DNA of 39,473 nucleotides from Eubacterium sp. (GTDB lineage Bacteria > Bacillota > Clostridia > Lachnospirales > Lachnospiraceae): positions 1 through 39,473 of the forward strand of contig JAILGP010000120.1 of assembly GCA_024696635.1 (NCBI GenBank), read 5' to 3'. This document shows positions 7,806-16,497 of this stretch, piece after piece; position 1 is the first letter of the stretch; the number at the start of each line of letters is the position of its first letter. The notes beneath the pieces were generated by a model. The model had not been told where the DNA came from and did no database searches. It saw nothing but the letters and a program-made list of their open reading frames with translations. Position numbers and translations under genes: made by a program.

Positions 7806-10800
7806 ATGATATCCAAGTATAGTGTAAAGAGACCATATACAGTTTTTGTTGCAGTTGTGGCTGTTTTGGTAATCGGAGTTGTAGCTCTTATGAGAATGAC
7901 TGCAGATCTTCTGCCTAATATGAACCTGCCCTACGTTCTTATAATAACTACAGATATGGGTGCCAGCCCGGAAACTGTAGAAAAGGAGGTTACCGCACCT
8001 ATAGAAGCAGGTATGGCAACCACATCAAATCTAAAAAATATTCAATCAACCTCTAACAATTCATATTCCACAGTAATTCTTGAATATGAACAATCGGCTA
8101 ATATGGATGCCACCCTTATAGAAATTCAGCAGAGCCTGGATCAGATTAAGGGTAGTTTCCCTGATTCTGTAGGAACTCCTATAGTTATGCAGCTGGATCC
8201 TGACATGCTTCCAGTTATGGTTGCCGGTGTAAATGTTGAGGAAATGGACAGTATAGAGCTTACTGATTACGTAAATACTGATATCAAGCCTGCCCTTGAA
8301 AGTATAGAGGGTGTTGCATCTGTTTCAGTTTCAGGAGGTATTGAGGAAACTGTAAATGTAACTATGAATCAGGACAAGATAGATAAGCTGAATGACAAGA
8401 TCATGGCCGAGATAGATGAACAGTTTCAGGAGGCAAAGGATAAGCTCGCTGACAGTAAGGCTGATATAGAATCGGGACAGGATGCTGTAGATAGTGGTAA
8501 GACAACCCTTGCTGATACCATTGGTGAGAAGAAGAGTGAACTTCAGACCACACAGATAGAGCTTTATCAGACAGGGGAGGAGCTGAACGAGCAGCTTACT
8601 ACTTATCAGGAATCTTATGATTCATTAGGAACAACAATTGAAACAATGAATACAACCTATGATGGTGCAGTGACAATTGCCGAGTCTATAGCAAGTCTTG
8701 AGTCGGTAATATCTCTTTATGACCAGGGACTTCTGGATGATAATACATTTGCCGCATCAGCAGGTATGGATATAGCAACAGCTAAAGCTCAGAAGGCAAC
8801 TCTTGAAGCGCAGCTTGAGGCAATAAATACACAGCTTAAGGAGAATTCTTCTTCTCTTGCTGAGTACAATATAACAGTTGAAACCTATGAAGACCTTCCA
8901 ACTGCAGTAGCTGCATTAGAAGAAACAAGGGTTCAGCTGGCAACAGGTATAGAAAGTATAGAGGGTGGTATAGAAGAAGTAGAAACAGGTAAGACCACTG
9001 CTAAGGAAGCTATGGAAATCCTGGAGAAAAATGGTATCGAACAGTCAATTACCATGGCAGAAACCTCATCCACCCTTTCTCAGGGACTTGCCCAGATTGA
9101 AAGTGCAGAGGATACCATAGATTCTACAATTAAGACCACAAAGGAGTCGGCTGATCTTAATACGATTCTTTCCCTGGATACTCTGAATAATCTTTTGGTT
9201 GCACAGAATTTTGATATGCCTGCAGGCTATGCAAAGGGGCCGGAAGGCCAGTATCTGGTTAAGGTAGGAGACAGTATAGATGCAGTAGAAAACCTTGGGG
9301 ATACAGTTCTTATTGATCTAAATATGGATTCTGTAGGACTTATAAAGCTTTCTGATGTTGCAGATATAGAGAAAATAGATGATTCAGAATCAGTTTATGC
9401 AAGACTTAACGGAGAACCTGGTATGCTGGTTTCCTTTGAAAAGCAGACAGGTTATTCAACAGGTGATGTTACAGATTCTATTTTGAATAAGTTTGATAGC
9501 CTGGAAAAATCTGAGGAAGAAAATATACATTTTGCAGTTCTTATGAACCAGGGTGTATATATAGATATGATAATTAAGTCAATCCTTCAGAATATGATTC
9601 TGGGTGCGGCTCTTGCAGTACTTGTACTTATTGTATTTCTTCGTGACATAAGACCTACTATCATAATTGCCTGTGCTATACCTTTATCAGTTATATTTGC
9701 TGTAGTTCTTATGTACTTTACAAATATAACTCTGAATATTATTTCTATGTCAGGTCTTACTCTGGGTATAGGTATGTTGGTGGATAACTCCATCGTAGTT
9801 ATTGAAAATATATATCGTCTGAGAAGAGAAGGGGAATCTATAAAGAAGGCTGCAGTATATGGAGCAAGCCAGGTTGCAGGAGCTATTACAGCATCTACAC
9901 TTACAACCATGTGTGTATTCCTTCCTATAGTTTTTACTGATGGACTCACAAGACAGCTCTTTGTAGATATGGGCCTTACAATTGCATTTACTCTTTCAGC
10001 CTCCCTTTTAGTTGCCCTGACACTGGTTCCGGCTATGGCTCAGGGACTTCTGAAGAAGACAAAGGAAACAGAAAAGAAAGAGGAAAGCAGGTTTATGAGA
10101 GGCTATGGAAAGTTCCTTATGGGAGCAATGAAGTTTAAGCCTCTGGTATTCCTTATTATGATTCTTCTTATGGGAGCTTCAATTGCCCTTGCCATGTCCC
10201 GTGGAACTGAGTTTATGCCACAGATGCAGAGTGATCAGCTGACAGTTACCCTTTCTGTTCCAGAGGAGGAAACCAGAACCTTTGAGGAAATGACTTCTTA
10301 TTCAGATCAGCTTACAGAAAATCTTATGGGAATTTCTGAAATAGAAACCATAGGCTCCATGATTGGAAATGGATCAACCATGGGTGCTCTTTCTGGAGGA
10401 AGTGATAATTCAGTTACCATGTATATTCTTCTGGATGAGAACATAAAGGTATCAACTGATGATATAACCTCTAAAATTGAGAAGGCATCTGAAGATATTA
10501 ACTGTGATGTTACTGTAAGTGCCGAGATTATGGATATGCAGGCTATGACTGGAAGCGGCGTATCAGTTATGATAAAGGGTCGTAAGATGGAGACTCTGCA
10601 GAAGCTGGCCGCAGATGTTGCAGGAGTTCTTGAAGCTACAGAGGGAATTTCAGATGTAGATGATGGACTTAGTGATACAACCAAAACACTTAAGATTACT
10701 GTGGATAAGAAGAAGGCGGCTGATTATGGAATGACAGTTGCTCAGGTTTATTCACTGGTTGCTTCAAAGCTTGCTTCTACTAATTCAACGACAGCTATAG

Positions 10801-11714
10801 AAACAGATGTTAAGGATTATGATGTATTTTTAATGACTGATGAGCAGTCAGATATTACAATTGATGATCTTAAAGAGATAACATTTGAATATACAGATAA
10901 AAGTAAAACTGAAGAAGATGATGACGAAGACGACGGGGAAGATGATGAGGAAGATGACGAGGAAGAAGATGTAACTGAGGATATACCAATCACCAGAATC
11001 GCTTCCTTTACAGAGGGTGAGGAGCTTTCTGTAGTAAGAAGAGATAGTCAGAGTCGTTATATAAGCGTCAGCGGAGAGATAGCTGAGGGCTATAACGTTG
11101 GAATAGTAGGAAGTGATATTGAGAGAAGTCTTAATAAGGTGGGAGTTCCTGAAGGCTATACAGTAACACTTCAGGGTGAAAATGAAACCATAAATGATGC
11201 TATGGAGCAGGTTATGCTTATGATGCTTCTGGCTGTCATACTGATTTACCTTATAATGGTAGCACAGTTCCAGAGTCTTAAGTCTCCATTTATAATCATG
11301 TTCACCATACCTCTTGCATTTACAGGTGGATTCTTTGCCCTATTCCTGACAGGAAAGGCAGTATCGGTAATAGCCATGATAGGTTTCGTAATGCTGGCCG
11401 GTATTATAGTTAATAATGGTATTGTACTTGTGGATTATGTAAACCAGCTTAGAAGACAGGGTATGTCCAAGAAGGATGCTATTATTGAATCTGCAAAGAC
11501 AAGACTTAGACCTGTACTTATGACTGCAATAACAACAATCATTTCCATGTCCACCATGGCGCTTGGAATGGGTAAGGGCGTTGAGATGTCCCAGCCTATG
11601 GCTATAGTTGTGGTTGGAGGACTGATTTATGGAACAATTTTAACACTTGTACTTGTACCATGCCTTTACGATGCATTTAATAAAGAAAAGGACATGACAG
11701 AAGAAGAAATATAA
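7806..11714 (+). CDS. RND-superfamily (HAE1/SwrC-like) exporter with inserted coiled coil
   Basis: Proton-driven exporter in the cytoplasmic membrane; substrate unknown (drugs, lipopeptides or lipids are the usual cargo). TM1 is at residues 12-30. The first external domain carries GASPETVEKEVTAPIE and the IQSTS...YSTVILEYE pattern of AcrB/SwrC proteins. The membrane core includes IRPTIIIACAIPLSVIFA and GMLVDNSIVVIENIYR (TM4 with its Asp), and the second half has the matching LAGIIVNNGIVLVDYVNQLRR. Two features make it 1302 rather than about 1050 residues: a Gln/Glu/Lys/Thr-rich coiled-coil insertion at about 185-448, and an acidic tract (EEDDDEDDGEDDEEDDEEED) at about 1036-1056. A GAGG ribosome binding site precedes the ATG. 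No adaptor or outer-membrane channel gene is near, in keeping with a Gram-positive. Family is certain, cargo is not. Confidence 0.92.
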   Translation: MISKYSVKRPYTVFVAVVAVLVIGVVALMRMTADLLPNMNLPYVLIITTDMGASPETVEKEVTAPIEAGMATTSNLKNIQSTSNNSYSTVILEYEQSANMDATLIEIQQSLDQIKGSFPDSVGTPIVMQLDPDMLPVMVAGVNVEEMDSIELTDYVNTDIKPALESIEGVASVSVSGGIEETVNVTMNQDKIDKLNDKIMAEIDEQFQEAKDKLADSKADIESGQDAVDSGKTTLADTIGEKKSELQTTQIELYQTGEELNEQLTTYQESYDSLGTTIETMNTTYDGAVTIAESIASLESVISLYDQGLLDDNTFAASAGMDIATAKAQKATLEAQLEAINTQLKENSSSLAEYNITVETYEDLPTAVAALEETRVQLATGIESIEGGIEEVETGKTTAKEAMEILEKNGIEQSITMAETSSTLSQGLAQIESAEDTIDSTIKTTKESADLNTILSLDTLNNLLVAQNFDMPAGYAKGPEGQYLVKVGDSIDAVENLGDTVLIDLNMDSVGLIKLSDVADIEKIDDSESVYARLNGEPGMLVSFEKQTGYSTGDVTDSILNKFDSLEKSEEENIHFAVLMNQGVYIDMIIKSILQNMILGAALAVLVLIVFLRDIRPTIIIACAIPLSVIFAVVLMYFTNITLNIISMSGLTLGIGMLVDNSIVVIENIYRLRREGESIKKAAVYGASQVAGAITASTLTTMCVFLPIVFTDGLTRQLFVDMGLTIAFTLSASLLVALTLVPAMAQGLLKKTKETEKKEESRFMRGYGKFLMGAMKFKPLVFLIMILLMGASIALAMSRGTEFMPQMQSDQLTVTLSVPEEETRTFEEMTSYSDQLTENLMGISEIETIGSMIGNGSTMGALSGGSDNSVTMYILLDENIKVSTDDITSKIEKASEDINCDVTVSAEIMDMQAMTGSGVSVMIKGRKMETLQKLAADVAGVLEATEGISDVDDGLSDTTKTLKITVDKKKAADYGMTVAQVYSLVASKLASTNSTTAIETDVKDYDVFLMTDEQSDITIDDLKEITFEYTDKSKTEEDDDEDDGEDDEEDDEEEDVTEDIPITRIASFTEGEELSVVRRDSQSRYISVSGEIAEGYNVGIVGSDIERSLNKVGVPEGYTVTLQGENETINDAMEQVMLMMLLAVILIYLIMVAQFQSLKSPFIIMFTIPLAFTGGFFALFLTGKAVSVIAMIGFVMLAGIIVNNGIVLVDYVNQLRRQGMSKKDAIIESAKTRLRPVLMTAITTIISMSTMALGMGKGVEMSQPMAIVVVGGLIYGTILTLVLVPCLYDAFNKEKDMTEEEI

Positions 11715-11731
11715 TGTAATTATAAGCATTT

Positions 11732-11765
11732 TAAAGACCTCATTATCCTTTGATGGGGTCTTTAA
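11732..11765 (+). terminator. Hairpin terminator after RND gene
   Basis: Arms AAAGACCTCAT (11732-11742) and ATGGGGTCTTT (11752-11762) form an 11-bp stem with one G-U pair. The following sequence is only moderately T-rich. Confidence 0.65.
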
Positions 11766-11892
11766 TATTGAAAAATGTCATATTTTTATAGAAATCATAT
11801 AAAAAAGAGGTTATAATACAATTTGGGTTAATACGTATGTCTTTTTATTTAATAGCTTTATTGATTAAAATAGACTATGACATATGCATTAT

Positions 11893-11979
11893 TATAATAG
11901 TTATATGATTGTGGGGGGAAAACAATAACAATATAGTGAAAGGGAAGGTAAAGTATCTTTTTAAAGATGCTTATTATGT
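11893..11979 (+). promoter_or_regulatory. Sel1-gene leader: -10-like box, distant Shine-Dalgarno and intervening hairpin
   Basis: TATAAT (11893-11898) is the best -10 box; no good -35 is seen. AAAGGGAAGG (11939-11948) is the only good ribosome binding site but lies 31 nt before the GTG. In between, AAGTATCTTT (11951-11960) can pair with AAAGATGCTT (11963-11972). Folding would bring the site to about 9 nt from the GTG start. Confidence 0.45.
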
Positions 11980-12882
11980 GTGAATATGAAATGTATTGTA
12001 TGCCTTAATAATTTGAAAGAGGACTTCAGATTTTGTCCTTATTGTGGGACTGAAATAAAGACACCACAAGATTCTTCAGATAATAATTCATCTAACGATG
12101 AATCTGATAATAAATCTTCAGGAAATCAGACAAAGAATAATAGCATTGATAAAAATGCTGCTGATAAGTCTGGTGCTTCAGAGAATGATAAAAATAAATC
12201 TGATAAAAATAAATCTGAAAATAATAAATCACAAGATAATAAATCTGAAAATAATAAATCCGAAGATAATAAATCTGGAAATGATTCTGATGATACAGAA
12301 ATAAAGCTGCCATTATTCCTAAATATCATGTATGAAAGTGTAAAGGATGCACCTCTTGATCTAAAGAAAACCATTGAGTGGTATAAGCTGGCGGCTGCTC
12401 AGGGTAATGCTGATGCACAGGTTGATCTGGGAACTATGTATAAAAGTGGCAAAAGAGTATTTCAGGACTACAAAAAAGCTGTTGGTTTATATCAAAGAGC
12501 TGCGGGTCAGGGAAATGCCATTGCCCAGTTCAACCTGGGTTATATGTTTTATTGTGGACTTGGGGTACTAAGAGATTATGAGATAGCCATGGATTGGTAT
12601 ATGAAGGCTGCCGCCCAGGGAAATGCTGAGGCGCAGAATAATATAGGCTATATGTATAAGAATGGCGAAGGGGTAGCTCAGGATTATGATAAAGCCATGG
12701 AATGGTATGAGAAAGCTGCTGCCCAGGGTAATGCCTGTAGTCTATATAATATTGGAGACCTCTATGAAAATGGTTTAGGGGTAGACCAGGATGAGAAAAA
12801 GGCAGAGGATTATTATTGGAAATCTGCTAAGAATGGAAATGAGGGCGCTAAGAATAAAATAAAAGATTTGGGTTCTGAATAA
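11980..12882 (+). CDS. Zinc-ribbon, Sel1-repeat protein
   Basis: The 300-residue protein has three parts. Residues 1-30 hold a zinc ribbon with Cys5-x2-Cys8 and Cys19-x2-Cys22 (FCPYCG). Residues 31-105 are a hydrophilic Ser/Asn/Lys/Asp linker with KSENNKSEDNKS-type repeats. Residues about 108-300 contain five Sel1/TPR-like repeats of about 36 residues, with the signature A...GNA.AQ.N.G.MY..G.GV..DY.KA..WY. Sel1 repeats build a protein-binding solenoid, so an adaptor role is likely; the partner is unknown. There is no signal peptide, so it is probably cytoplasmic. The start is GTG (ATG two codons later); neither has a Shine-Dalgarno at normal distance. It converges on the next gene across a shared terminator. 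Confidence 0.8.
   Translation: MNMKCIVCLNNLKEDFRFCPYCGTEIKTPQDSSDNNSSNDESDNKSSGNQTKNNSIDKNAADKSGASENDKNKSDKNKSENNKSQDNKSENNKSEDNKSGNDSDDTEIKLPLFLNIMYESVKDAPLDLKKTIEWYKLAAAQGNADAQVDLGTMYKSGKRVFQDYKKAVGLYQRAAGQGNAIAQFNLGYMFYCGLGVLRDYEIAMDWYMKAAAQGNAEAQNNIGYMYKNGEGVAQDYDKAMEWYEKAAAQGNACSLYNIGDLYENGLGVDQDEKKAEDYYWKSAKNGNEGAKNKIKDLGSE
12190..12276 (+). repeat. Short in-frame repeats in the Sel1-protein linker
   Basis: Imperfect units built on AATAAATCTGAAAATAATAAATC encode the NKSENNKS/EDNKS linker. It is AT-rich and slippage-prone, and the units stay in multiples of three. Confidence 0.7.
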
Positions 12883-12884
12883 AA

Positions 12885-12953
12885 AAACACCTATTGGATA
12901 AGAAATCGATTGAATTACTCTTTCGGTTACATATCCAATAGGTGTTTCTTTTT
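12885..12953. terminator. Long bidirectional terminator between convergent genes
   Basis: A perfect 16-bp stem AAACACCTATTGGATA (12885-12900) with TATCCAATAGGTGTTT (12932-12947) has a 31-nt loop, an A-run on the left and TTTCTTTTT on the right. It serves the Sel1 gene and the minus-strand methyltransferase-like gene. Confidence 0.9.
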
Positions 12954-12986
12954 CTGATTTTTTATCTGATTTTTTGTCTGGATTTT

Positions 12987-14093
12987 TTATGGAAGTTTAT
13001 CAATTATTTCGCCTTTTTCCTTTAATTTCTTTTTTGGTAAAGGAACAAATCTATATGTATTTTCCATATATTCAAGATATTCATTTCCAAAACGCTCTGT
13101 AAGCAGTGGTTCTTCAGTCTTTTTCATCATTATTGTAAGAAGTCCCCAGTAAATCAGTGGGAGTATATACATAAATGTATTTCCTGAAAAGAAAAGCACT
13201 GCAGTACATATGAATATAATACCACCATACATAGGATTTCTTGTTTTAGAGTAGATGCCGGTGGTTATAAGCTTACCCATCATGAGGTTTGTAAATAACT
13301 GACAATCAGATAAGGCCTGAGACAACATTGTTATTCCAATAAATAGAAGTATTACTGAAAAACCAATATATGTATATCTAATCCATGAAATTGTAGGAAT
13401 TCCATAGGTAACAGGTCTTATGTGCCCCAGTATAACACCACATATGGTAAGAATAACTACAACTGGAATAAACATACCACTTCCTCCGAATTTAGGAAGA
13501 GGAGCAAATTTTGTAACAACAACAGGGGCGTCCGTTGTGTTGGCAGGACTGGAGGAAATATAATTATTATTAGACATTTCCTCTGTCTTGGTTTCAGATT
13601 CTTTTACTAAAGATTCTTCGTCTAAAGATTCTTTTGTAACACCACTAGCATCTGTTTTTGTAGTATTTTCTGAAGTAGTATTTTCTGAAGTAGTATCAGA
13701 TGAGGCAGCTTCTGGAGTAGTATCTGACGAGGCAGCTTCTGAAGTAGTATCAGATGAGGCAGCTTCTGGAGTGGTATCTGACGAGGCAGCTTCTGAAGTA
13801 GTATCAGATGAGGCAGCTTCTGGAGTAGTATCAGATGAGGCGGCTTCTGTGGCACCTACTGTCTCCTGACTTATATTTTCTGTGATATCAGCTATAGAAT
13901 TATAAGCCTCAGTACCTATATCTTCACTAGTGCCAGTAACTGGATTACCTGCTACTGCTGAATTTCCAAGAAATTCTTTAAGCAGGTCATCTTTTTCTCT
14001 TTGGATTCGTATTTGTTCCGGACTTAAGGGGTCATCCAGATTTAATGCCCTGGTTTCTCCTTCATTACTAGTCATCTTATCATTACCTAACAT
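12987..14093 (-). CDS. Isoprenylcysteine carboxyl methyltransferase (ICMT)-like membrane protein with repeat-rich N-terminus
   Basis: The C-terminal half (about 195-368) is the ICMT/phospholipid-methyltransferase fold. It has several TM helices, the motif GIYSKTRNPMYGG, and EEPLLTERFGNEYLEYMENTYRFVP, which together form the SAM-binding signature. Bacterial members methylate unknown small or lipid substrates. The N-terminal half (about 1-190) is predicted disordered and cytoplasmic, rich in Ser/Thr/Glu, with six nine-residue units EAASSDTT(P/S) at about 83-136, then SENTTSENTT. The start is supported by AAGGAG at 10 nt and a good upstream promoter; an internal Met7 is possible. Usual family members lack the long N-terminal extension (they are about 150-220 residues). 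The domain call is good; the substrate is unknown. Confidence 0.75.
   Translation of the reverse strand: MLGNDKMTSNEGETRALNLDDPLSPEQIRIQREKDDLLKEFLGNSAVAGNPVTGTSEDIGTEAYNSIADITENISQETVGATEAASSDTTPEAASSDTTSEAASSDTTPEAASSDTTSEAASSDTTPEAASSDTTSENTTSENTTKTDASGVTKESLDEESLVKESETKTEEMSNNNYISSSPANTTDAPVVVTKFAPLPKFGGSGMFIPVVVILTICGVILGHIRPVTYGIPTISWIRYTYIGFSVILLFIGITMLSQALSDCQLFTNLMMGKLITTGIYSKTRNPMYGGIIFICTAVLFFSGNTFMYILPLIYWGLLTIMMKKTEEPLLTERFGNEYLEYMENTYRFVPLPKKKLKEKGEIIDKLP
13687..13848 (-). repeat. Six 27-bp tandem repeats (three 54-bp superunits) inside the ICMT-like gene
   Basis: The plus-strand unit GTAGTATCAGATGAGGCAGCTTCTG repeats with alternating variants, so the protein alternates Pro and Ser at the ninth position. 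That pattern shows that a 54-bp pair was itself duplicated. Unit length is a multiple of three, so copy-number change keeps the frame. Confidence 0.92.
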
Positions 14094-14129
14094 AATTTTG
14101 TTGCTCCTTAATATTTAGACAATATATGT

Positions 14130-14158
14130 ATTATAATCTTACTTTCTTTTAAACGCAA
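14130..14158 (-). promoter_or_regulatory. Promoter of the ICMT-like gene
   Basis: On the minus strand TTGCGT (14158-14153), a 17-nt spacer and TATAAT (14135-14130) lie 37 nt upstream of the ATG. This is one of the best sigma-A matches in the window. Confidence 0.7.
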
Positions 14159-14274
14159 GAATTCCTATGGTCATGCATTTTTTTTGAAAGTATTATTCAC
14201 ATTTTCTTCAAAAAATAACCTATTGATTTTGCATGATTTTGTAAAAATTACATTTAAATCTTCTACAAATCTTC

Positions 14275-14304
14275 TTAATATATATCCTTTTCCATGAATA
14301 TAAT
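14275..14304 (+). promoter_or_regulatory. Putative promoter for dnaX
   Basis: TTAATA (14275-14280), 18 nt and TATAAT (14299-14304) lie 42 nt upstream of the dnaX ATG. The SRP RNA gene that precedes dnaX in some Firmicutes is not here. Confidence 0.5.
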
Positions 14305-14345
14305 TTGTGATAAAATAGCCATGTATGTTTTTATAAGGAGAGGCT

Positions 14346-16142
14346 ATGTCATATTTAGCATTATATAGAAAATTTAGGCCCACTAGCTTTGATGAGGTTA
14401 AGGGTCAGGATCATATAGTTACAACATTAAAGAATCAGCTGGCAGGTGACCGTATAGGACACGCATATCTTTTCTGCGGTACAAGAGGAACAGGTAAAAC
14501 TTCTGTTGCAAAGCTTCTTGCAAGAACTCTTAACTGCGATAATCCGACGGAAAATGGGCCTTGTGGAGAGTGCCCTAGCTGTAAAGCCAACCTGAATGGA
14601 ACAGATATGAATGTCCATGAAATAGATGCTGCAACCAATAATGGTGTTGACAATATGCGTCAGTTGAATGAGAATATTAGAAATATTCCTATGAATAATA
14701 AGCATCTCATTTATATTATAGATGAGGCTCATATGCTTACAGGAGCAGCTTTCAATGCTATGCTTAAAACTCTGGAGGAACCGCCTGAATATGCGGTATT
14801 TATACTGGCAACAACGGACGACTACACAATTCCAATAACAGTTAAGTCCAGATGTCAGCGATTTGATTTTCATAGGATTTCTGTAGAAACCATAACAGAC
14901 AGACTTGAAGAAGTAGTGGCTATGGAGGGGGAGAAGGCAACAAGGGACGCCCTAAGCTATATAGCCAGAGCGGCAGATGGTTCTCTTAGAGATGCTCTTT
15001 CAATTCTGGATGAATGTATGGCAGCCAGTATGGGTAAGGAACTGGACAGAGATTCGGTTCTTAATACAGTTGGAGCCGTAAAGGTTGATATATATTTTGA
15101 CCTTTTAGGTGCGATTACGGAAAATGATCCTGAAAGGGTTCTCAATATAATAAATGATGCGGTTTGGGATGGTAAGGACCTTACTAAATTTGCAGATGAT
15201 TTTACATGGTTTGTCAGAAATATGCTTTTCATGAAGCTTTCGCCTAATATAGGTTCAGAGCTTGATATGACAAGTGAAAATGTAAACAGGATGAAGAGTG
15301 TGGGAGCCGATATAAGTACTTCAGTTCTTTCCAGATATTTGGGAATACTTCAGGAATTATGCAGCTCCATAAGGAAGTCCTCTATCCAAAGAGTTACATT
15401 TGAGATGGCAATGATTAAGCTTATGCATCCGGAAACAGATGTGGATGTAGAAAGTCTTATAAGAAGGATAGATGCCCTGGAGAATAGGAGCGGTGGACCT
15501 GCCTATGATCCAGAAACCAATCAGGAAATATCCAGAATAGAAAGCCGTGAAGTGGAAGCCCTTGTGGATGCAAGACTGGAGAAAAAGCTTCCTAAGCTGC
15601 TTAAGGAAATGGGGCCTGTGGCTTCAGCTCCGACAAGTGTGGAGGAAAGCAATACGGCTCATAAATATGGTATTAATTTGAGAGATCCAGCTGCAGTAAA
15701 TCAGAAGCAGGGTGAGATTATAGATAATAACCTGAGAAAAAGTTTTCCTCCTGCTGAATATGAGGATCTCCAAAAGGTGTCCAATATTTTTAGGGCAAAG
15801 ATACTTCCCCAGCTTAAGAATCCCCTTAAATTATATTTGCGTGAGGATGAAGTGCCTCTTGATGTAGATAAGAATTATAGGATTGGTTCTACTTTAAAGC
15901 TTCTTATGATTTTCTATGATGTTGATCTGGAAGAAAACCATGTTCATTATACCTATTATAGAAAAGAAGAAAATAAGGCTTATCTGGAAAATACTATAAG
16001 CAACTACATACAGAAAAATGTTGAAATAGAGTATGTGGTAAGAAAGGGTAAAAAACCTATTATTGATGAAGATTCACTGGCTATAAATAAAATAGCTGGT
16101 AAAATAAATACATATGAAAATGAGGAGGAAAGAAATGGCTAA
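14346..16142 (+). CDS. dnaX: DNA polymerase III gamma/tau subunit (clamp loader)
   Basis: ATPase subunit of the clamp loader that places the beta sliding clamp on primed DNA. The 598-residue protein has the AAA+ Walker A GTRGTGKT at 45-52, a zinc module (Cys64, Cys73, Cys76, Cys79), Walker B IIDEAHM at about 124-130, sensor-1 ATTDD, and the SRCQRFDF arginine-finger segment. The clamp-loader oligomerisation domain follows (about 240-370). The C-terminal part (about 400-598) is the divergent tau region. AAGGAG lies 5-6 nt before the ATG. The stop overlaps the ybaB start by 8 nt (ATGGCTAA), and recR follows directly, the standard dnaX-ybaB-recR order. No A-run frameshift site that would make a separate gamma form stands out. 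Confidence 0.96.
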   Translation: MSYLALYRKFRPTSFDEVKGQDHIVTTLKNQLAGDRIGHAYLFCGTRGTGKTSVAKLLARTLNCDNPTENGPCGECPSCKANLNGTDMNVHEIDAATNNGVDNMRQLNENIRNIPMNNKHLIYIIDEAHMLTGAAFNAMLKTLEEPPEYAVFILATTDDYTIPITVKSRCQRFDFHRISVETITDRLEEVVAMEGEKATRDALSYIARAADGSLRDALSILDECMAASMGKELDRDSVLNTVGAVKVDIYFDLLGAITENDPERVLNIINDAVWDGKDLTKFADDFTWFVRNMLFMKLSPNIGSELDMTSENVNRMKSVGADISTSVLSRYLGILQELCSSIRKSSIQRVTFEMAMIKLMHPETDVDVESLIRRIDALENRSGGPAYDPETNQEISRIESREVEALVDARLEKKLPKLLKEMGPVASAPTSVEESNTAHKYGINLRDPAAVNQKQGEIIDNNLRKSFPPAEYEDLQKVSNIFRAKILPQLKNPLKLYLREDEVPLDVDKNYRIGSTLKLLMIFYDVDLEENHVHYTYYRKEENKAYLENTISNYIQKNVEIEYVVRKGKKPIIDEDSLAINKIAGKINTYENEEERNG

Positions 16143-16497
16143 GAGAGGCGGTTATCCAGGAGGAATGATGCCTGGTAATATGAATAATCTTATGAAGCAG
16201 GCTCAGAAAATGCAGAAACAGATGGAGGAAACTCAGGCTGAGCTTGAAGCTAAGGAATATGAGATAAGCTCCGGTGGTGGAGTTGTTAAGGTTAAGATTA
16301 ATGGTCAGAAGGAGATAACAGAGCTTACAATTGATCCAGAGGTTGTAGACCCTGATGATATTGAGATGCTTCAAGACCTTATAATGGCGGCTGTTAATGA
16401 GGCAATCCGTACACAGGTTGATGATGAAAAGGAACAGCTTGGTAAGATTACCGGCGGACTTGGAGGCATGGGAGGCGGACTTGGAGGTCTCTTCTAA
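16135..16497 (+). CDS. ybaB: YbaB/EbfC nucleoid-associated protein
   Basis: Small DNA-binding nucleoid-associated protein that usually forms dimers, conserved between dnaX and recR. The ORF track starts it at 16114, but the true start is the ATG at 16135, preceded by GAGGAGG at 5-6 nt, giving [10 protein letters not shown] and 120 residues. Residues 14-45 form the helical [23 protein letters not shown] segment. The core [40 protein letters not shown] is typical of the family. The Gly-rich tail [14 protein letters not shown] is common in this family. It overlaps dnaX by 8 nt, and its TAA abuts the recR ATG, so translation is probably coupled across all three. Confidence 0.93.
   Translation: MAKRGGYPGGMMPGNMNNLMKQAQKMQKQMEETQAELEAKEYEISSGGGVVKVKINGQKEITELTIDPEVVDPDDIEMLQDLIMAAVNEAIRTQVDDEKEQLGKITGGLGGMGGGLGGLF

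Noticed and set aside
11820-11980. c-di-GMP riboswitch in this leader or before the c-di-GMP genes
   Set aside because: None of the conserved GEMM-type core segments could be found in these leaders.
12092-12374. Four overlapping ORFs on both strands in the Sel1-gene linker
   Set aside because: Low-complexity repeats in the linker keep other frames open; they have no start signals and no recognisable protein.
13588-13869. 93-residue plus-strand ORF (VVSDEAASG repeats)
   Set aside because: It is the antisense reading of the 27-bp repeats of the ICMT-like gene. The repeat keeps several frames open; there is no independent ribosome binding site.
14094-14345. SRP RNA gene upstream of dnaX
   Set aside because: Searched by eye because SRP RNA precedes dnaX in some Firmicutes; the conserved GNAR loop and asymmetric-loop sequences are absent.
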